This document shows, one piece after another, positions 12,137-19,629 of a DNA stretch of 64,000 bases (position 1 is the stretch's first letter; the number at the start of each line of letters is the position of its first letter). The stretch lies in assembly GCF_030814215.1 (NCBI RefSeq), contig NZ_JAUSUT010000001.1, forward strand, positions 4,960,001 to 5,024,000. Direction: 5' to 3'. Made by a program: the position numbers and the translations under genes. The notes under the pieces are model-generated. The model did not search any database. It saw only the letters and a list, made by a program, of their open reading frames with translations, and was not told the DNA's origin. This DNA is from Amycolatopsis thermophila. Its GTDB lineage: Bacteria; Actinomycetota; Actinomycetes; Mycobacteriales; Pseudonocardiaceae.

Positions 12137-12595
12137 TCAGGGCGTCTCGACGCCGATGTCCTCGAACCACAGCTCCGGGCGCTGCTCGATGAACTCCGTC
12201 ATCAGCGCCACGCACCCGGGGTCGTCGACGATGGTGATGCCCACGCCGAGCCCGGCCAGCCAGTCGTGGCCGCCGGAGAAGGTGCGGGCCTCGCCGATCA
12301 CCACGTGCGCCATCCCGAACTGCCTGATCAAGCCGGAGCAGAACCAGCACGGCGACAGCGTCGTCACCATCACCGTGTCCCGGTAGTGCGGCCGCCGCCC
12401 GGCGTCGCGGAACGCCGCCGTCTCCGCGTGCATCGCCGGGTCGCCGTCCTGGACCCGGCGGTTGTGCCCCCGGCCGAGCAGCTCACCGTCCACAGTGAAC
12501 AGCGCCGCCCCGATCGGCACACCCCCCTCCGCCTTGCCGAGCAGGGCCTCTTCGCGGGCGACGGCGAGCAGCCGGCCGGGATCCGGTTTCAGCAT
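12137..12595 (-). CDS. cytosine/nucleoside deaminase, yeast Fcy1-like
   Basis: A 152-residue zinc deaminase of the cytidine deaminase fold. Zinc ligands are His56 in the HAE motif (Glu58 is the proton shuttle) and Cys83/Cys86 in SPCWFC. Similarity in layout to yeast cytosine deaminase runs throughout: EALLGKAEGGVPIGAALF near the start, GRGHNRRVQ, TTLSPC, VVIGE, and the end FIEQRPELWFEDIG. The likely reaction is cytosine to uracil plus ammonia (pyrimidine salvage); guanine or tRNA deaminases are less likely because the C-terminus is the Fcy1 type. It starts 9 nt after the epoxide hydrolase stop. Confidence 0.82.
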   Translation of the reverse strand: MLKPDPGRLLAVAREEALLGKAEGGVPIGAALFTVDGELLGRGHNRRVQDGDPAMHAETAAFRDAGRRPHYRDTVMVTTLSPCWFCSGLIRQFGMAHVVIGEARTFSGGHDWLAGLGVGITIVDDPGCVALMTEFIEQRPELWFEDIGVETP

Positions 12596-12601
12596 CGTCC
12601 C

Positions 12602-12607
12602 ACTCTA
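12602..12607 (-). promoter_or_regulatory. possible -10 box of the deaminase gene
   Basis: TAGAGT lies 6 nt before the ATG and overlaps the stop codon of the upstream epoxide hydrolase. It may provide a leaderless internal promoter; co-transcription with the hydrolase is equally possible. Confidence 0.35.
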
Positions 12608-13702
12608 GAGCGAGCCGAAGAACCGCAGCACGTCCGCGGCCAGCAGGTCCGGCTCCTCCATCGCGGCGAAGTGCCCGCCGCGGTCGAACTCCGACCAGTG
12701 CACGATGTTGTGGTCGCGCTCGGCCAGCCGCCGCACCGGCAGCACGATGTCGTGCGGGAACACCGCGACCCCGACGGGCACCTCGACCCGGACCGGGTTG
12801 CGCCACGTGCGGCCCGACTCGCGGTACAGCCGCGCCGACGAGCCCGCCGTGCCGGTGAGCCAGTAGATCATCACGTTGGTGAGCATCAGGTCGCGGTCGA
12901 CCGCGTCCTCGGGCGCGTCCGTGGAATCGGTCCAGTCCTTGAACCTCTCGACGATCCAGGCGAGCTGGCCGACGGGGGAGTCGTGCAGCGCGTACGCCAG
13001 CGTCTGCGGCCGCGTCGACTGCTGTTTCATGTAGCCGGACAGCTCGCGCTGGTACCGCTCCCCGTGGGCGAGCCGCTCGCGCTCCTCGCCGGTCAGCTCG
13101 TCGGTGTCCCGCGGCGCCGTGCCGAGCATGTTGACGTGCACGCCCACGACGTGCCCGGCATCCGACGCGCCCAGCTCGCGGGAGATCCCCGACCCCCAGT
13201 CGCCGCCCTGCGCGCCGTACCGCGAGTACCCGAGGCGGTGCATCAGCTCCGCGAAGGCGCGCGCGATCCGCGGCACGTCCCAGCCGGTCTCGGTCGTCGG
13301 GCCGGAGAAGCCGTAGCCGGGGATGGACGGGATGACCAGGTGGTGGCGCGCCGAGAGGGCCTCGACGACGGGCAGGAACTCCACCACCGAACCGGGCCAG
13401 CCGTGCGTGAGGATCAGCGGCAGCGCGTCCGGGTCGGCGGAGCGCACGTGCAGGAAGTGGATCCGCTGCCCGTCGATCTCGGTGGTGAACTGGCCCAGCT
13501 CGTTGAGCTGTCGCTCGTGGACGCGCCAGTCGTAGACCGTGCGCCAGTACCGCGTCAGCTCCTTGAGGTAGTCCAGCGGGATGCCGTAGTCCCAGCCCAC
13601 GCGGGGCAGCTCGTCGGGCCAGCGGGTCAGGTCGAGGCGGGCGTGCAGGTCGTCGAGCTGGGATCGCGGGATGTCGAGGTGGAACGGCTCGATGTCGCTC
13701 AT
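12605..13702 (-). CDS. epoxide hydrolase (EHN-type alpha/beta hydrolase)
   Basis: A 365-residue enzyme hydrolysing epoxides to vicinal diols. An N-terminal EHN region (about 3-110, beginning PFHLDIPRSQLDDL) precedes the alpha/beta hydrolase core. Visible catalytic features are the oxyanion motif H100GWPGSVVEF, nucleophile Asp168 in GGDWG, and the general-base histidine in RGGHFAAMEEP. Length and motifs match the microsomal-type family common in actinobacteria. It has a TACCGT -10 box 6 nt before the ATG and a degenerate copy of the TAAGCG operator just upstream, so the neighbouring TetR may control it. Its physiological substrate cannot be deduced. Confidence 0.88.
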   Translation of the reverse strand: MSDIEPFHLDIPRSQLDDLHARLDLTRWPDELPRVGWDYGIPLDYLKELTRYWRTVYDWRVHERQLNELGQFTTEIDGQRIHFLHVRSADPDALPLILTHGWPGSVVEFLPVVEALSARHHLVIPSIPGYGFSGPTTETGWDVPRIARAFAELMHRLGYSRYGAQGGDWGSGISRELGASDAGHVVGVHVNMLGTAPRDTDELTGEERERLAHGERYQRELSGYMKQQSTRPQTLAYALHDSPVGQLAWIVERFKDWTDSTDAPEDAVDRDLMLTNVMIYWLTGTAGSSARLYRESGRTWRNPVRVEVPVGVAVFPHDIVLPVRRLAERDHNIVHWSEFDRGGHFAAMEEPDLLAADVLRFFGSL

Positions 13703-13708
13703 GCTGCG

Positions 13709-13714
13709 ACGGTA
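13709..13714 (-). promoter_or_regulatory. -10 box of the epoxide hydrolase gene (leaderless)
   Basis: TACCGT on the minus strand lies 6 nt before the ATG at 13702. Confidence 0.45.
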
Positions 13715-13739
13715 GTGGTGACGGCCCTCACGCGAGGGG

Positions 13740-13753
13740 TGACCGACCGCTTA
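13740..13753. promoter_or_regulatory. degenerate TAAGCG-type operator
   Basis: TGACCG-AC-CGCTTA keeps one perfect arm (CGCTTA) and 4 of 6 bases of the other arm of the element seen at 14472-14485. It lies 38 bp upstream of the epoxide hydrolase start. Confidence 0.3.
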
Positions 13754-13791
13754 GTATGTGGTGTAGCGTGGGAGCCGTGGCACCGTCGCTG

Positions 13792-14403
13792 TCAGGGCTG
13801 CGCGCCGAGCATGCGCAGCGCCAGGTCCGCGTACTCGCGGCCGAGCATCTTGGGCGTCTTGCCGGCGCGCTCGGTGTACCAGCGCGCCACGTCGACCCCG
13901 AGCGACAGGACGGCCCGGGCGGCGATCTTGACGTCCTCGACGGTGAACTGCCCCTGCGCGACGCCCTCGCTGATCACGTCCCGCACGATCTGCTCGATGC
14001 GGCGCCGCAGGTCGGTCACGACCTGGTACTCCTTGTCCGGGAGCGCCTGCAGCTCGTACTGGACCACGCGGGCGATCGTGTGCCGGCGCGCGTGCCACGC
14101 CACGAAGTCGGCGACGATGCGGCGCATCCGCTCCCGGGGCTCGTCGTCGCGCTTGGCGACGTCCTCGACCAGGTCGAGCGTCTGCTGGTGCCCGCTCTTG
14201 CTGATGGCGAACAGCAGCGCGGCTTTCGACGGGAAGTGCACGTACAGCGCGGCGGGGCTCATGCCGGCCGCGCTCGCGATGTCGCGCGTGGTCGTGGCGT
14301 GGTAGCCGCGGCGCGCGAAGGACTCGACACCGGCCAGCATCAGCCGCCGCGCCGCGTCCGGCTGCACCTCCGGCCAGAGTTCGGCGGACAGCGAGGTCGT
14401 CAT
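13792..14403 (-). CDS. TetR family transcriptional regulator
   Basis: A 203-residue TetR protein. The HTH spans about residues 12-60 (AGVESFARRGYHATTTRDIA and GMSPAALYVHFPSK as landmarks), followed by a mostly helical ligand-binding domain. ATG at 14403 is used because GGAGG precedes it, whereas the longer frame begins inside the promoter. It is divergent from an SDR gene, and the 110-bp gap holds a 16-bp palindromic element repeated exactly in front of the FabG/MaoC operon at 23.2 kb. It is therefore the leading candidate to control both loci. The effector is probably an acyl-CoA or related lipid, by context only. Confidence 0.84.
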   Translation of the reverse strand: MTTSLSAELWPEVQPDAARRLMLAGVESFARRGYHATTTRDIASAAGMSPAALYVHFPSKAALLFAISKSGHQQTLDLVEDVAKRDDEPRERMRRIVADFVAWHARRHTIARVVQYELQALPDKEYQVVTDLRRRIEQIVRDVISEGVAQGQFTVEDVKIAARAVLSLGVDVARWYTERAGKTPKMLGREYADLALRMLGAQP

Positions 14404-14470
14404 GGCGGCATCCTCCCAGTAGGGAACCGCCTGGCGGGAGACTTGACACGGCGGTCCGGCCGTTCCCATT

Positions 14471-14486
14471 GTAAGCGAGCGCTTAG
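14471..14486. promoter_or_regulatory. TetR-type operator, copy 1
   Basis: GTAAGCGAGCGCTTAG contains perfect 6-bp arms TAAGCG/CGCTTA with a 2-bp centre. It lies between the divergent TetR (13792-14403) and SDR (14514) genes, and the same 16 bases recur at 23196-23211. Confidence 0.65.
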
Positions 14487-14513
14487 TCAAGGTGGACAGG
14501 AGACAGGAGTCCC

Positions 14514-15269
14514 ATGGTGAACTCGTTCAAGGATCGCGTCGCGATCGTCACCGGGGCGAGCCGTGGCATCGGCCTCGGCATCGCCCGCGAGCTGGTGGAG
14601 CGCGGTGCGCGGGTGTGCATCACCGCGCGCAAGCCGGAGCCGCTGGCCGAGGCCGTGAACGAGCTGGGCGGGCCCGGTGTCGCCATCGCCGTGCCCGGCA
14701 AGGCCGATGACGCGGCGCACCAGGAGGAGGCCGTCGCCACGACGATCGAGACGTTCGGGCGGCTGGACATGCTGGTCAACAACACCGGCATCAACCCGGT
14801 GTACGGGCCGATCCTGGACGTCGACCCGGCCGCCGCCGCCAAGATCCTCGCCGTCAACGTGCTCGCGCCGCTCGCCTGGCTGCGCCGGGCGCGGGACGCG
14901 TGGATGGGCGAGCACGGCGGCTCGGTCGTCAACGTCGCCTCGATCGCCGGCCTGCGCGCCTCGCCCGGCATCGGCATGTACGGCGTCAGCAAGGCCGCGG
15001 TGATCCGCATGACGCAGGAGCTGGCGGTCGAGCTGGGGCCGAAGATCCGGGTCAACGCCGTCGCGCCGGCCGTGGTGAAGACAAAGTTCGCCACCGCGCT
15101 CTACGAGGGCCGCGAGGAGGAGGTCTCCGCCGCGTACCCGATGAAGCGGCTCGGCGTGCCGGAGGACATCGCGGGCGCGGTCGCGTTCCTGCTGTCCGAC
15201 GAGGCCGGGTGGATCACCGGGCAGACCGTCGTCCTCGACGGCGGCGTGACGCTGGGAGGTGGGCTGTGA
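14514..15269 (+). CDS. SDR family oxidoreductase (FabG-like)
   Basis: A 251-residue classical short-chain dehydrogenase/reductase using NAD(P)H. It shows the cofactor motif TGASRGIG (13-20), the NNTG motif, and the catalytic serine and YGVSK tyrosine/lysine. The C-terminal IAGAVAFLLSDEAGWITGQ segment is usual for 3-ketoacyl reductases and 3-hydroxyacyl dehydrogenases. ATG at 14514 follows AGGAG. It lies just downstream of the palindrome at 14471 and is followed by a second SDR gene through a GTGA overlap, so the two form an operon with the TetR gene at 16100 possibly included. Confidence 0.85.
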   Translation: MVNSFKDRVAIVTGASRGIGLGIARELVERGARVCITARKPEPLAEAVNELGGPGVAIAVPGKADDAAHQEEAVATTIETFGRLDMLVNNTGINPVYGPILDVDPAAAAKILAVNVLAPLAWLRRARDAWMGEHGGSVVNVASIAGLRASPGIGMYGVSKAAVIRMTQELAVELGPKIRVNAVAPAVVKTKFATALYEGREEEVSAAYPMKRLGVPEDIAGAVAFLLSDEAGWITGQTVVLDGGVTLGGGL

Positions 15270-16051
15270 GCTTTGCGCTGAAGGACGCGGGCGTCGTCAT
15301 CACCGGTGGTGGCGGCGGGATCGGGGCGGCGCTGGCCCGGCGCTTCGCCGCCGAGGGCGCGCGGATCGTGCTGGCGGACCTCGACGCGGCGGCGGTGGAG
15401 GCGGTCGCGGCCGAGGTCGGCGCGGTCGCGGTGTCCGGTGACGCGGCGAGTGTGGACGGTGTCGCCTCGCTGATCTCGCGGGCGAACGACGAACTGGGCG
15501 GCATCGACCTGTACTGCGCCAACGCCGGCATCGCCCCGCACGGCGGACCGGAGGTGCCCGAGGAGGTGTGGGCGCGGGCGTGGGACGTCAACGTGATGGC
15601 CCACGTGCGGGCGGCGAACCTGCTGCTGCCGGCGTGGCTGGAGCGCGGTCACGGGCGGTTCCTGGCGACGGTGTCCGCGGCCGGGCTGCTGACCAGCCTC
15701 GGTTCGGCGCCGTACTCGGTGACCAAGCACGGTGCGCTGGCCTTCGCCGAGTGGCTGAGCGCGACCTACCGGCACCGCGGCATCACGGTGCAGGCGGTCT
15801 GCCCGCAGGGTGTGCGCACGAACATGCTGGCCCAGACCGGCACCAGCGGGCAGCTGATCATGGGCGCGTCGGCCATCGAACCGTCCCAGGTGGCCGATTC
15901 GGTGCTCGAAGCCTTCGGCGACGACCGGTTCCTGATCCTGCCGCACCCCGAGGTCGCCGGCTACTACGCGACGCGCGCGACGCAGACCGACCGGTGGCTC
16001 GGCGGGATGAACAAGCTGCAGCGCAAGGTGGAGGCCGCGCAGGGCGGGTGA
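15266..16051 (+). CDS. SDR family oxidoreductase
   Basis: A 261-residue short-chain dehydrogenase. The glycine motif is TGGGGGIG, NAG becomes ANAG (CANAGIAP), and the active site has YSVTK. The C-terminal part (IEPSQVADSVLEAFGDDRFLIL) resembles SDRs of lipid and steroid metabolism rather than FabG. GTG at 15266 overlaps the previous stop. Substrate unknown; pairing with another SDR suggests two successive steps or two chain-length variants in one pathway. Confidence 0.83.
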   Translation: MSFALKDAGVVITGGGGGIGAALARRFAAEGARIVLADLDAAAVEAVAAEVGAVAVSGDAASVDGVASLISRANDELGGIDLYCANAGIAPHGGPEVPEEVWARAWDVNVMAHVRAANLLLPAWLERGHGRFLATVSAAGLLTSLGSAPYSVTKHGALAFAEWLSATYRHRGITVQAVCPQGVRTNMLAQTGTSGQLIMGASAIEPSQVADSVLEAFGDDRFLILPHPEVAGYYATRATQTDRWLGGMNKLQRKVEAAQGG

Positions 16052-16099
16052 GCTGCTTGTCGTGGCTATGCTGTCGGCGGTTCGAGGAAGGACGGGCGG

Positions 16100-16675
16100 A
16101 TGACCGAGGAGCCGGTGCCGGCGAGGTTGTTGGCGGTGGCGACGCGGTTGTTCGCCGAGCGGGGGTTCGACCGCACGTCGGTGCAGGAGATCGTCGCGGC
16201 GGCCGGCGTCACCAAGGGCGCGATGTACCACTACTTCGGCTCGAAGGACGACCTGCTGCACGAGATCTACAGCCGCGTGCTGCGCCTGCAGACCGAGCAG
16301 CTGGAGAAGGTCGTGGCCGCCGGCGAGCCGGTGCGCGAGCGTCTGCACGCGGCGGCCTGTGACGTCGTGGTGAGCAGCATCGAAAACCTGGACGACACGA
16401 CGATCTTCTTCCAGTCCATGCACCAGCTCAGCCCCGACAAGCGGAGAACGGTGCGCGCCGATCGCCGGCGGTACCACGTGCTGTTCCGGTCGCTGATCGA
16501 GGAAGGGCAGCGGGACGGGGTGTTCCGGGCGGACAAGCCGGCGGACATCGTCGTGGACTTCTTCTTCGGCTCGGTGCACCACCTGGGAGTCTGGTACCGC
16601 AGCGACGGGCAGCTGAGCGCACAGGAAGTGGGCGCGCACTACGCCGACCTGCTCGTGGACTCCCTGCGTCCCTGA
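16100..16675 (+). CDS. TetR family transcriptional regulator
   Basis: A 191-residue TetR protein with HTH landmarks LFAERGFDRTSVQEI and GVTKGAMYHYFGSKDDLL, and a ligand domain typical of regulators of fatty acid or steroid catabolism. It starts at ATG 16100 after GAGGAAGGA and lies 48 bp behind the second SDR, so it may be the operon's last gene or have its own promoter (TATGCT about 25 nt upstream of the ribosome site). It is convergent, across a repeat-rich gap, with an acyl-CoA dehydrogenase operon. A palindrome it might bind is found at 21892. Confidence 0.83.
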   Translation: MTEEPVPARLLAVATRLFAERGFDRTSVQEIVAAAGVTKGAMYHYFGSKDDLLHEIYSRVLRLQTEQLEKVVAAGEPVRERLHAAACDVVVSSIENLDDTTIFFQSMHQLSPDKRRTVRADRRRYHVLFRSLIEEGQRDGVFRADKPADIVVDFFFGSVHHLGVWYRSDGQLSAQEVGAHYADLLVDSLRP

Positions 16676-16705
16676 CGGCGCGAAGCGCGCGTGCCCCAAA
16701 AAGGA

Positions 16706-16853
16706 GCTGGGTGGTCATCCCGTCGCCTGAGGCCGTCACATCACTGTGAGCCAGGCCCGCACCCTGCGCCGGGTCCGGCGGCCGAAAGACCAAAGCGTGC
16801 GGGCCTGGCTCACAGTGATAGGCCTCAATCAGGCGACGGGATGACCACCCAGC
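16706..16853. repeat. 148-bp near-palindrome (long inverted repeat)
   Basis: The outer arms (16706-16730 and 16829-16853) are perfect 25-nt reverse complements, starting GCTGGGTGGTCATCCC. The inner arms (16740-16762 and 16797-16819) are perfect 23-nt reverse complements, starting ATCACTGTGAGCC, and GGCC pairs in between. The transcript could fold into a stem of about 50 bp with a 34-nt apical loop. It sits between convergent operons and contains no gene. Confidence 0.85.
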
Positions 16854-17024
16854 GACCACCCACCCAAGGCGAGCCGACAACGCTCCCCGGTCATCCCGGA
16901 GCCTGCCCGTCCGGCGAGGACATCTTTTGATCTTTTTCTTTGGCCTTCGGCCAGGGGCGCCTCACGGCGCTGGGTGGTTGCCTTGGGTGCCGACCTCCCC
17001 CGCCCCCTCCGGTTGGAGGGTTTC

Positions 17025-17084
17025 GGTCGCCGAGCAGGCGTGTCAAGGCGGGAAAGAGTACCTTGACACGCCTGGTCGGCGACC
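17025..17084. repeat. second long hairpin in the same gap
   Basis: Arms 17025-17048 and 17061-17084 are 24-nt reverse complements with one mismatch (GGTCGCCGA and GTGTCAAGG as landmarks), enclosing a 12-nt loop. It may work as a bidirectional terminator for the convergent TetR and acyl-CoA dehydrogenase operons, but is longer than usual. Confidence 0.75.
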
Positions 17085-17109
17085 AAATGCGGGCTGGGGA
17101 TCGGGGGCG

Positions 17110-17280
17110 GGGGAGGTCTGGTGACGTCGCACTTCCCCTTGCGTTGCCGGGCGCCTGGGGGGGCGGGGAGGTCTGGGGACGTCGCACCTCCCCTTGCGTT
17201 GCCGGGTGCCCGGGGGGTGCGGGGAGGCCTGGCGAGGCCGCACCGCGCCTGGCGTTGCCGGGCGCCGGCCGGCGGCGCAC
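17110..17280. repeat. three tandem copies of a 55-56 bp unit
   Basis: The units begin near 17110, 17165 and 17221, with landmarks GAGGTCTGG, CTTGCGTTGCCGGG and a G-run. Copies 1 and 2 differ at a few bases; copy 3 is more diverged (GAGGCCTGG, GGCGTTGCCGGG). No reading frame with a recognisable protein covers them. The rest of the 16676-17344 gap has a T-rich run at 16921-16941 and no gene that I can support. Confidence 0.75.
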
Positions 17281-17344
17281 GGGGGCACGGAGAAGGGGAG
17301 GCCGGCGCCCAGCGGACGCCGGCCTCCCCCGGAGACGAATCCGC

Positions 17345-18445
17345 TTACGCGGGCGGCAGGTTCACCAATCCCGCCAGGGCGGCCCGGTGCCGCCCGGGTG
17401 TGCCGAGCGCCAGTTCGTCGCTCTTGGCGCGCTTGAGGTACAGGTGCGCGGGGTGCTCCCACGTCATCCCGATGCCACCGTGCAGCTGCACCGTCTCCTC
17501 GGCCGCGTGCAGGGCGACCGCGGAGCAGGTGGACGCCGCCACGGCGACCGCCACCGGCACGTCCTCGATGTCGTTCGCCAGCGCGTCCGCGGCGTACCGG
17601 GCCGTCGCGCGGGCCGACACGATCTCCAGGTACAGGTCCGCCAGCCGGTGCTTGAGCGCCTGGAACGAACCCACCGGACGGCCGAACTGGTAGCGCTGCT
17701 TCAGGTACGCCACGGTCTCGTCCAGGCACCACTGTGCGAGCCCGACCTGCTCCGACGCCAGCAACCCGGCGCCGGCCAGCAAAGCCCGCCGCACGGCGGC
17801 CGCCGCGCGATCGGGTCCGGCCAGCAGCCGCGAGGAAGCGTTGTCCAGGGTGACGTCCGCCAGACGGCGCGTGAGGTCCAGCGACACGACCTCGGTGATC
17901 GTCGCCGCCGTCTTCTCCACCGCGTACAGCCCCGGCCCGTCCGGGCCGGCCGCGGGCACGATCAGCACGTCCGCCACCGGCGCGTCGGCCACCGTGCGGA
18001 TCGTCCCGCTCAGCGCGCCCTCGGTGTTGGCCTCCACGCCGCCCGGGAACCCGGCGTCCGGCGCGAGGGTCAGCGGCACGGCCAGCGCGCCGATCAGCTC
18101 GCCGCCCGCCAGCCGCGGCAGCAATTCCTCGTCACCGGCCGCCTGCAGGGCCGCCGTCGCCAGCACCGCGCTGCCCAGGAACGGTACCGGCGCCACCGAC
18201 CGGCCCAGCTCCTCCAGCACGACCGCCACCTCGCGGTAGGACGCGCCCTGCCCGCCCAGCGACTCCGGCACCGCGAGCCCGGCCAGGCCGAGGTCCGCGG
18301 CCAGCGTGCGCCACAGCTTCAGGTCGTACGGCTCGGCGCTCTCCGTCCGCGCCAGCACGGCGGAAAACCCGGCCTGGTCGGCCAGCAGGTCCCGGACACT
18401 CGCCCGGAGGTCCTCCTCGACCTCGGAGTAGAGAAGATCACTCAC
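17345..18445 (-). CDS. acyl-CoA dehydrogenase, FadE beta-type partner
   Basis: A 366-residue acyl-CoA dehydrogenase-family protein. It keeps the fold and the QFGRPVGSFQALKH and QLHGGIGMTWEH segments but lacks the catalytic EGT glutamate near the C-terminus (region ELALGTPGRHR). In actinobacteria such chains usually pair with an adjacent active chain to form alpha2beta2 FadE heterotetramers, and the upstream gene at 18442 has the catalytic sequence. GTG at 18445 overlaps that gene's stop. It is the last gene of a minus-strand operon starting with the phosphotransferase at 21869. Substrate is unknown. Confidence 0.82.
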   Translation of the reverse strand: MSDLLYSEVEEDLRASVRDLLADQAGFSAVLARTESAEPYDLKLWRTLAADLGLAGLAVPESLGGQGASYREVAVVLEELGRSVAPVPFLGSAVLATAALQAAGDEELLPRLAGGELIGALAVPLTLAPDAGFPGGVEANTEGALSGTIRTVADAPVADVLIVPAAGPDGPGLYAVEKTAATITEVVSLDLTRRLADVTLDNASSRLLAGPDRAAAAVRRALLAGAGLLASEQVGLAQWCLDETVAYLKQRYQFGRPVGSFQALKHRLADLYLEIVSARATARYAADALANDIEDVPVAVAVAASTCSAVALHAAEETVQLHGGIGMTWEHPAHLYLKRAKSDELALGTPGRHRAALAGLVNLPPA

Positions 18446-19629
18446 CGCGGCAGGTCCTTCCACGCGACGTCCTTGTCGACCCGCGGCTCGGACGGCAGCC
18501 CGAGCACGCGTTCGGAGATGATGTTGCGCAGCACCTCGGAGGTGCCGCCTTCGATGGAGTTGCCCTTGGCCCGCAGGTACCGGTAGCCGGGCCCGCGCCC
18601 GAGCATGTCGACCTTCTCCGGACGGCGCAACGTCCAGTCGTCGTACCGCAGACCGTCCTCACCGGACAGTTCGATCTCCAGCCCGGTCAGGGCCTGCTGC
18701 AGGTTCGCGAACGCCAGCTTCATCGCCGAGCCCTCCGGCCCGGGCGCGCCGACCGCCAGCTGCTGGCGCAACCGCTGCCCGGCCAGGCGCGCCGCCTCCG
18801 CCTGGACCCACAGCTTCAGCAACCTGTCGTGCAGCTCGGGCGTGCGCAGCTCCGGCCGGTCCCGCCAGGTCCGGGCGACCATCCCGATCAGCCCGCCCTC
18901 ACGCGGGATCGCGTTGCCGCCGATCGCCACGCGCTCGTTCATCAGCGTGGTCTGCGCGACCTTCCAGCCCTCGCCGACCGCGCCGAGACGGTTCGCGTCC
19001 GGGATCCGCACCCCGGACAGGAACACCTCGTTGAACTCGGCCTCACCGGTGAGCTGCCGCAGCGGCCGCACCTCGACACCGGGGTCGGTCATGTCGCAGA
19101 TGAAGTACGTCATGCCCTGGTGCTTGGGCACGTCCGGGTCGGTGCGGGTGACCAGGATGGCGAAGCGGGCGATGTGCGCGACCGAGGTCCACACCTTCTG
19201 CCCGGTGACCACCCACTCGTCGCCGTCCCGCACCGCGCGGGTGCCGAGCGCGGCGAGGTCGGAGCCGGCGCCGGGCTCGCTGAACAGCTGGCACCACACC
19301 TCCTCGCCGGTCCACAGTGGACGCAGGTAGCGCTTCTTCTGCTCGTCGGTGCCGAACCGCAGGATCGTCGGCGCGGCCATGCCCAGCCCGATGCCGATCC
19401 GGCGCGGGTTGTTGTCCGGGGCGCCGGCCTCGGCCAGCTCGGCTTCGACGACGTTCTGCAGCTCGCGCGGCGCGTCCAGGCCGCCCAGGCCTTGCGGGTA
19501 GTGCACCCAGGCCAGGCCGGCGTCGAACCGCGCCCGCAGGAACTCCAGCCGGTCGGTGCTCTGCGGCGGGTGGGCGGCCAGCAGGTCGGCCACCCGTGCC
19601 CGCAGGTCGTCGGCGGTCAGCGTGCTCAT
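18442..19629 (-). CDS. acyl-CoA dehydrogenase, FadE alpha-type catalytic chain
   Basis: A 395-residue acyl-CoA dehydrogenase with CQLFSEPGAGSDLAALGT in the FAD domain and the catalytic glutamate in SIEGGTSEVLRNIISERVLGLP. Sequence style (long N-terminal part, RNIISERVLGLP end) is that of mycobacterial-type FadE alpha chains acting on large CoA esters such as steroid side chains. It is translationally coupled (overlaps of four bases) to genes on both sides, most tellingly to the catalytically dead partner at 17345. A heterotetramer is therefore likely; this is inference from gene order and missing residues. Confidence 0.85.
   Translation of the reverse strand: MSTLTADDLRARVADLLAAHPPQSTDRLEFLRARFDAGLAWVHYPQGLGGLDAPRELQNVVEAELAEAGAPDNNPRRIGIGLGMAAPTILRFGTDEQKKRYLRPLWTGEEVWCQLFSEPGAGSDLAALGTRAVRDGDEWVVTGQKVWTSVAHIARFAILVTRTDPDVPKHQGMTYFICDMTDPGVEVRPLRQLTGEAEFNEVFLSGVRIPDANRLGAVGEGWKVAQTTLMNERVAIGGNAIPREGGLIGMVARTWRDRPELRTPELHDRLLKLWVQAEAARLAGQRLRQQLAVGAPGPEGSAMKLAFANLQQALTGLEIELSGEDGLRYDDWTLRRPEKVDMLGRGPGYRYLRAKGNSIEGGTSEVLRNIISERVLGLPSEPRVDKDVAWKDLPR

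Noticed and set aside
16428-16930. Short frames in both strands over the long hairpin (HHCEPGPH-like phrases)
   Set aside because: The same phrase appears on both strands because of the inverted repeat; no start site or family.
16921-16941. T-rich run as intrinsic terminator
   Set aside because: The nearest stem (GGCCTTCGGCC) lies after the T run on the plus strand, so the order is wrong.
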